Below, piece after piece: positions 50,185-52,959 of a DNA stretch of 52,959 bases. The notes under the pieces are model-generated. The model saw only the letters and a list, made by a program, of their open reading frames with translations. It searched no databases and was not told the DNA's origin. The DNA comes from Verrucomicrobiota bacterium. GTDB lineage: Bacteria; Auribacterota; JABMQX01; JAFGEW01. Each line of letters opens with the position of its first letter. Position 1 is the stretch's first letter. The translations under genes were made by a program, and so were the position numbers. Where the stretch lies: NCBI GenBank assembly GCA_016931415.1, contig JAFGEW010000113.1, forward strand, positions 1-52,959, read 5' to 3'.

Positions 50185-51306
50185 CTAGAGGCTCGTCCTG
50201 AGCAGTTGCTCAACATCTCCGGCGCTGACAACACGCGGCGACGACTTCGTGTTCCCCTTGGTCATGACGTAGGCCGCATACTGTGTGATCTCCTCAACGG
50301 TCACACCGTAGTCGGCCAGCGAGGTCGCCACGCCGAGCGCGTCGAGCCATGCGTCGAGCGCCTCGACGCCCGTGCGGTCTTTCGCGCCGCCGAACAACTC
50401 GTAGACTCGGCCGATCTTCCCGGCCGCGGCCTCATAGTTGAAATCGAGGCCATGGGCAATGAGCGCCGCGTTGGCGCGGCCGTGCGAAACGCCGTGCTTG
50501 AGCGTCAGGTGGTAGCCGAGCGCGTGGACCATCGTCGTGCCGGCCTGGGCGATGACGAGACCGGCCACGCACGCGGCGTAGAGCATCTCGCCGCGGGCTT
50601 CGATGTCGCGGGGCGTCTTCACGACCTTGGGCAAAGCGTGCCGCACGCGGGTGATCGCCTCGATCGCGAGCGCATCGCTCAGCGGCGTGGCGCGGCGAGA
50701 GATGTAGCCCTCGACGGCATGGCAGAAGGCGTCCACCCCCGTGTCGACCGTGTACTCGACCGGCAAATCAAGCGTCAGCTCGGGGTCGAGCAGCGCAAGG
50801 TATGGATACGTATCCGGGCCGTGAAGGTTGGCCTTGTCGTCGATTCGCTCGTCGGTCAGGATCGCGTACTGGTTCACCTCGCTGCCTGTGCCGGCCGTCG
50901 TCGGAATCATCAGCAAGGGCAGCGCCCGATACGGCCAGTCGGTGTCGATCAGATCCGCCACGGGTGCCGAATTGGCCGCGCCGACCGCGACGCCCTTGGC
51001 GGCGTCCATCGCGCTTCCGCCTCCGACGCCGATGACAAGCTGGCACTTCATGTCCCGCGCGCGCTGGGCGATCGCATCGACCTCCGTACACGGGGGGTTG
51101 GGCGACGCGGCGCCGAAGACGACGTGCGCAACGCCCGCCTCGCGCAGCAGCTTCTCGATCCGCGCCCTGAGCCCCGACGCCTCGGCCGACTTGCGCCCCG
51201 TGACGACGCACACGTGCTCCGCGCGCCGAATGTGCCGCCCCAATTCGTCCATCACGCCGGCGCCGAACCGAATTGCCGTCGGGGCATGGTAGCTGAAGGT
51301 GTCCAT
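50185..51306 (-). CDS. Iron-containing alcohol dehydrogenase
   Basis: 373-residue group III (Fe-dependent) dehydrogenase. The start at 51306 (MDTFSYHAPTAIRFGAGVMD) follows GGAGG; the frame continues far upstream over asnS but is not coding there. Cofactor-binding VIGVGGGSAMDAAKGVAVGA and IPTTAGTGSEVNQYAILTD are diagnostic. Metal ligands fit Asp in DTGVDAFCHAVEGYIS, His in TTMVHALGYHLTLKHGVSHG, and following His. The family includes butanol and lactaldehyde dehydrogenases; specificity cannot be set. It lies 17 bp downstream of asnS. Confidence 0.93.
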   Translation of the reverse strand: MDTFSYHAPTAIRFGAGVMDELGRHIRRAEHVCVVTGRKSAEASGLRARIEKLLREAGVAHVVFGAASPNPPCTEVDAIAQRARDMKCQLVIGVGGGSAMDAAKGVAVGAANSAPVADLIDTDWPYRALPLLMIPTTAGTGSEVNQYAILTDERIDDKANLHGPDTYPYLALLDPELTLDLPVEYTVDTGVDAFCHAVEGYISRRATPLSDALAIEAITRVRHALPKVVKTPRDIEARGEMLYAACVAGLVIAQAGTTMVHALGYHLTLKHGVSHGRANAALIAHGLDFNYEAAAGKIGRVYELFGGAKDRTGVEALDAWLDALGVATSLADYGVTVEEITQYAAYVMTKGNTKSSPRVVSAGDVEQLLRTSL

Positions 51307-51323
51307 GAGTCCCGTCCTCCGGT

Positions 51324-52616
51324 TCAGGGCGTCACGCGGCCCATGAGGCGCGCGAAGGGGATCGTCTCGCGCACGTGGGGCAGATTGCAGAGCCAGGCGA
51401 CGGTGCGCTCGATGCCGAGGCCGAAGCCGGCGTGCGGCACGCTGCCATAGCGGCGCAGGTCGAGGTACCACGTGAAGGCCGCCTCGGGCAGGCCGTGCTC
51501 GGCGATGCGGCCCCGGAGCACCTCGAGGTCGTCCTCGCGCTGGCCGCCGCCGATGATTTCGCCGTAGCCTTCTGGTGCGAGCATATCGACGCAAAGCGCG
51601 ACGCGCTCGTCGGCCGGGTCGCGTTTCATGTAGAACGCCTTGATCTGGGCGGGGTAGCGGTGGACAAGCACGGGGGTCTCGAACTGCGCGCTGAGCACGG
51701 TCTCGTCGTCGCCCCCGAAGTCGCCGCCCCACTCGAAGCTCACCTCGTGCTTGTGCAAGACGTCGACCGCCTCGTCGTAGCTGATACGCGCGTAGGGCTT
51801 CTTGACCCTGCGCAGCGCGTCGAGGTTGCGTTCGAGGAAGACGAGCTCGCGCTCGCGGCGCTCGAGCACGCGGTGCACAATGAAATCGACGAAGTCCTCG
51901 GCGAGGTCCATGTCCTCGCTCAACTCCATGAACGCCACCTCGGGCTCGATCATCCAGAACTCCGTGAGATGGCGGCGCGTCTTGGACTTCTCGGCGCGGA
52001 AGGTCGGCCCGAAGCAGTAGACCTTGCCGAACGCCATCGCGCCGGCCTCCATGTAGAGCTGCCCCGATTGGGTCAGGTACGCCTTGTCGCCGAAGTAGTC
52101 GGTCTCGAACAACGTTGTCGTGCCCTCGCACGCGGCGGGCGTGAAGATCGGCGCGTCGAGGAGCGTGAAGCCGCGCCCGTCGAAAAAGTCGCGCGCGGCG
52201 CGGATGATCTCGGCACGCACTCGGAGAATGGCGTGCTGTCTCGACGAGCGGAGCCAGAGGTGGCGGTTGTCCATAAGGAACGCCGTGCCGTGCTCCTTGG
52301 GCGTGATCGGGTAGTCGTGCGCAAGCTGCACGATGCGCACGTCGCGTACGGTCAGCTCGTAGCCGAGCGGCGAGCGGGCATCCTCCTTGACCGTGCCGGT
52401 AACCTCGACCGACGACTCCTGCGTCACCTCGTCACAGCGGGCGAACACTTCGTCCCCCACATCGGGCCGGTAGGCGACGCACTGGATCGTCTCCGTGCCG
52501 TCGCGCACGAGGAGAAAGTAGAGCTTGCCCTTATGCCGCTTGTTGTAGAGCCAACCGCGCAACGTGACCTCCTGGCCGACGTGCCTGCCGATTTCCTCGA
52601 TATACGCGTGCGCCAT
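51324..52616 (-). CDS. asnS: Asparaginyl-tRNA synthetase
   Basis: Class II synthetase charging tRNA-Asn. 430 residues. The start at 52616 ([20 protein letters not shown]) follows GAAGGAG; an upstream extension of 29 codons is rejected. The N-terminal OB-fold anticodon domain spans about residues 1-115. Class II motif 2 is [20 protein letters not shown] and motif 3 is [20 protein letters not shown]. Length and ending fit AsnS rather than the longer bacterial AspS. Presence of AsnS implies direct charging of tRNA-Asn. Confidence 0.95.
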   Translation of the reverse strand: MAHAYIEEIGRHVGQEVTLRGWLYNKRHKGKLYFLLVRDGTETIQCVAYRPDVGDEVFARCDEVTQESSVEVTGTVKEDARSPLGYELTVRDVRIVQLAHDYPITPKEHGTAFLMDNRHLWLRSSRQHAILRVRAEIIRAARDFFDGRGFTLLDAPIFTPAACEGTTTLFETDYFGDKAYLTQSGQLYMEAGAMAFGKVYCFGPTFRAEKSKTRRHLTEFWMIEPEVAFMELSEDMDLAEDFVDFIVHRVLERRERELVFLERNLDALRRVKKPYARISYDEAVDVLHKHEVSFEWGGDFGGDDETVLSAQFETPVLVHRYPAQIKAFYMKRDPADERVALCVDMLAPEGYGEIIGGGQREDDLEVLRGRIAEHGLPEAAFTWYLDLRRYGSVPHAGFGLGIERTVAWLCNLPHVRETIPFARLMGRVTP

Positions 52617-52712
52617 ACCGTCTCCTTCGGAGTGGACAACAGACAGACTGCTCTCGTTTCGATCCGATCCGCTCGGCGCACTCGCGTGCCCGGCGATCAG
52701 CATGTCGTCCAG

Positions 52713-52959
52713 CTAGAACAGGGCCTTGAACACGCCCTCGATGAGCTCGGTCTTGACGTAGTTGAGCCGCTCGAGGAAGTAGCTCATGCGCGTCATGACC
52801 GTGAAGCCGAAGAGCGTGCCGAAGCAGATCATCATCATCCACCGGCCGTAGGTGCGCGTGTGGCTGACGAGCGTCATCTCCCCGCGGAACGTGAAGAGAA
52901 AATAGACGAGCACGCAGACGAGCGTCGCGGTGAACAGCAGGTTCTTGATCGTCGCGCCC
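52713..52959 (-). CDS. C-terminal part of a membrane protein, truncated by the window edge
   Basis: Open from the right edge to a stop at 52713, about 81 residues visible. It includes a hydrophobic helix NLLFTATLVCVLVYFLFTF, then RGEMTLVSHTRTYGRWMMMI and the helix WMMMICFGTLFGFTVMTRMS, ending in FLERLNYVKTELIEGVFKAL. At least two membrane helices. Family cannot be decided from this part. Confidence 0.7.
   Translation of the reverse strand, partial: GATIKNLLFTATLVCVLVYFLFTFRGEMTLVSHTRTYGRWMMMICFGTLFGFTVMTRMSYFLERLNYVKTELIEGVFKALF

Overview
The window looks like a chromosome segment from a GC-rich (about 65 percent G+C in sampled lines), Gram-negative, probably uncultured bacterium of the Planctomycetota/PVC type or a neighbouring phylum. 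That placement is inferred from lipobox-bearing secreted proteins, pseudopilins, paralogous proteins with GspG-like tails, an ECF sigma/anti-sigma pair and abundant palindromic intergenic repeats. No rRNA, tRNA, CRISPR array, phage module or intact transposase was recognised.

Layout. 0.1-7 kb (minus): a housekeeping run rplU-rpmA-(GT39 glycosyltransferase)-obgE-nadD-rsfS-argS, with a good sigma70 promoter and an attenuator-like leader in front of rplU. 7.1-10 kb: tatA-tatC, a small SH3-like exported protein, and a membrane-anchored polysaccharide deacetylase split across two frames by what looks like a textbook -1 frameshift signal. 10-25 kb (minus): metal-efflux permease, priA, exported hypothetical proteins, a beta-helix protein next to a decayed alpha-mannosidase tail, a lipoprotein alpha-mannosidase (GH38), a HIT protein, a family 4 uracil-DNA glycosylase and an IspH-UbiA fusion.

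25-29 kb: an exported Hsp20-like protein followed by a lower-GC island with two minus-strand genes: a zinc-finger/coiled-coil/HNH/WYL protein, bracketed by direct repeats, and a large HEPN-domain protein with an operator-like palindrome upstream. This resembles an undescribed defence or toxin module. 29-34 kb (plus): an orphan TAXI substrate-binding lipoprotein, a zinc dehydrogenase/SDR pair of sorbitol type, a nitroreductase and tsaD, separated by REP-like palindromes.

34-42 kb (plus): a polytopic membrane protein, then three paralogous envelope proteins with GspG-like C-terminal tails; the third lies in an operon with an ECF sigma factor and a zinc-finger anti-sigma factor. 43-46 kb: a GAF/degenerate-GGDEF protein, an orphan heme-pathway radical SAM enzyme (AhbC), and a roughly 500-nt untranslated interval with its own promoter, several perfect hairpins and an intrinsic terminator, a candidate structured RNA. 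46-53 kb (minus): three pseudopilin/PilX-type genes, an O-methyltransferase, an iron-dependent alcohol dehydrogenase, asnS and a truncated membrane protein at the edge.

The strongest leads are the frameshift-fused deacetylase, the HNH-WYL/HEPN island, the candidate structured RNA and the IspH-UbiA fusion. All function calls come from motif recognition by eye; no database search was run.
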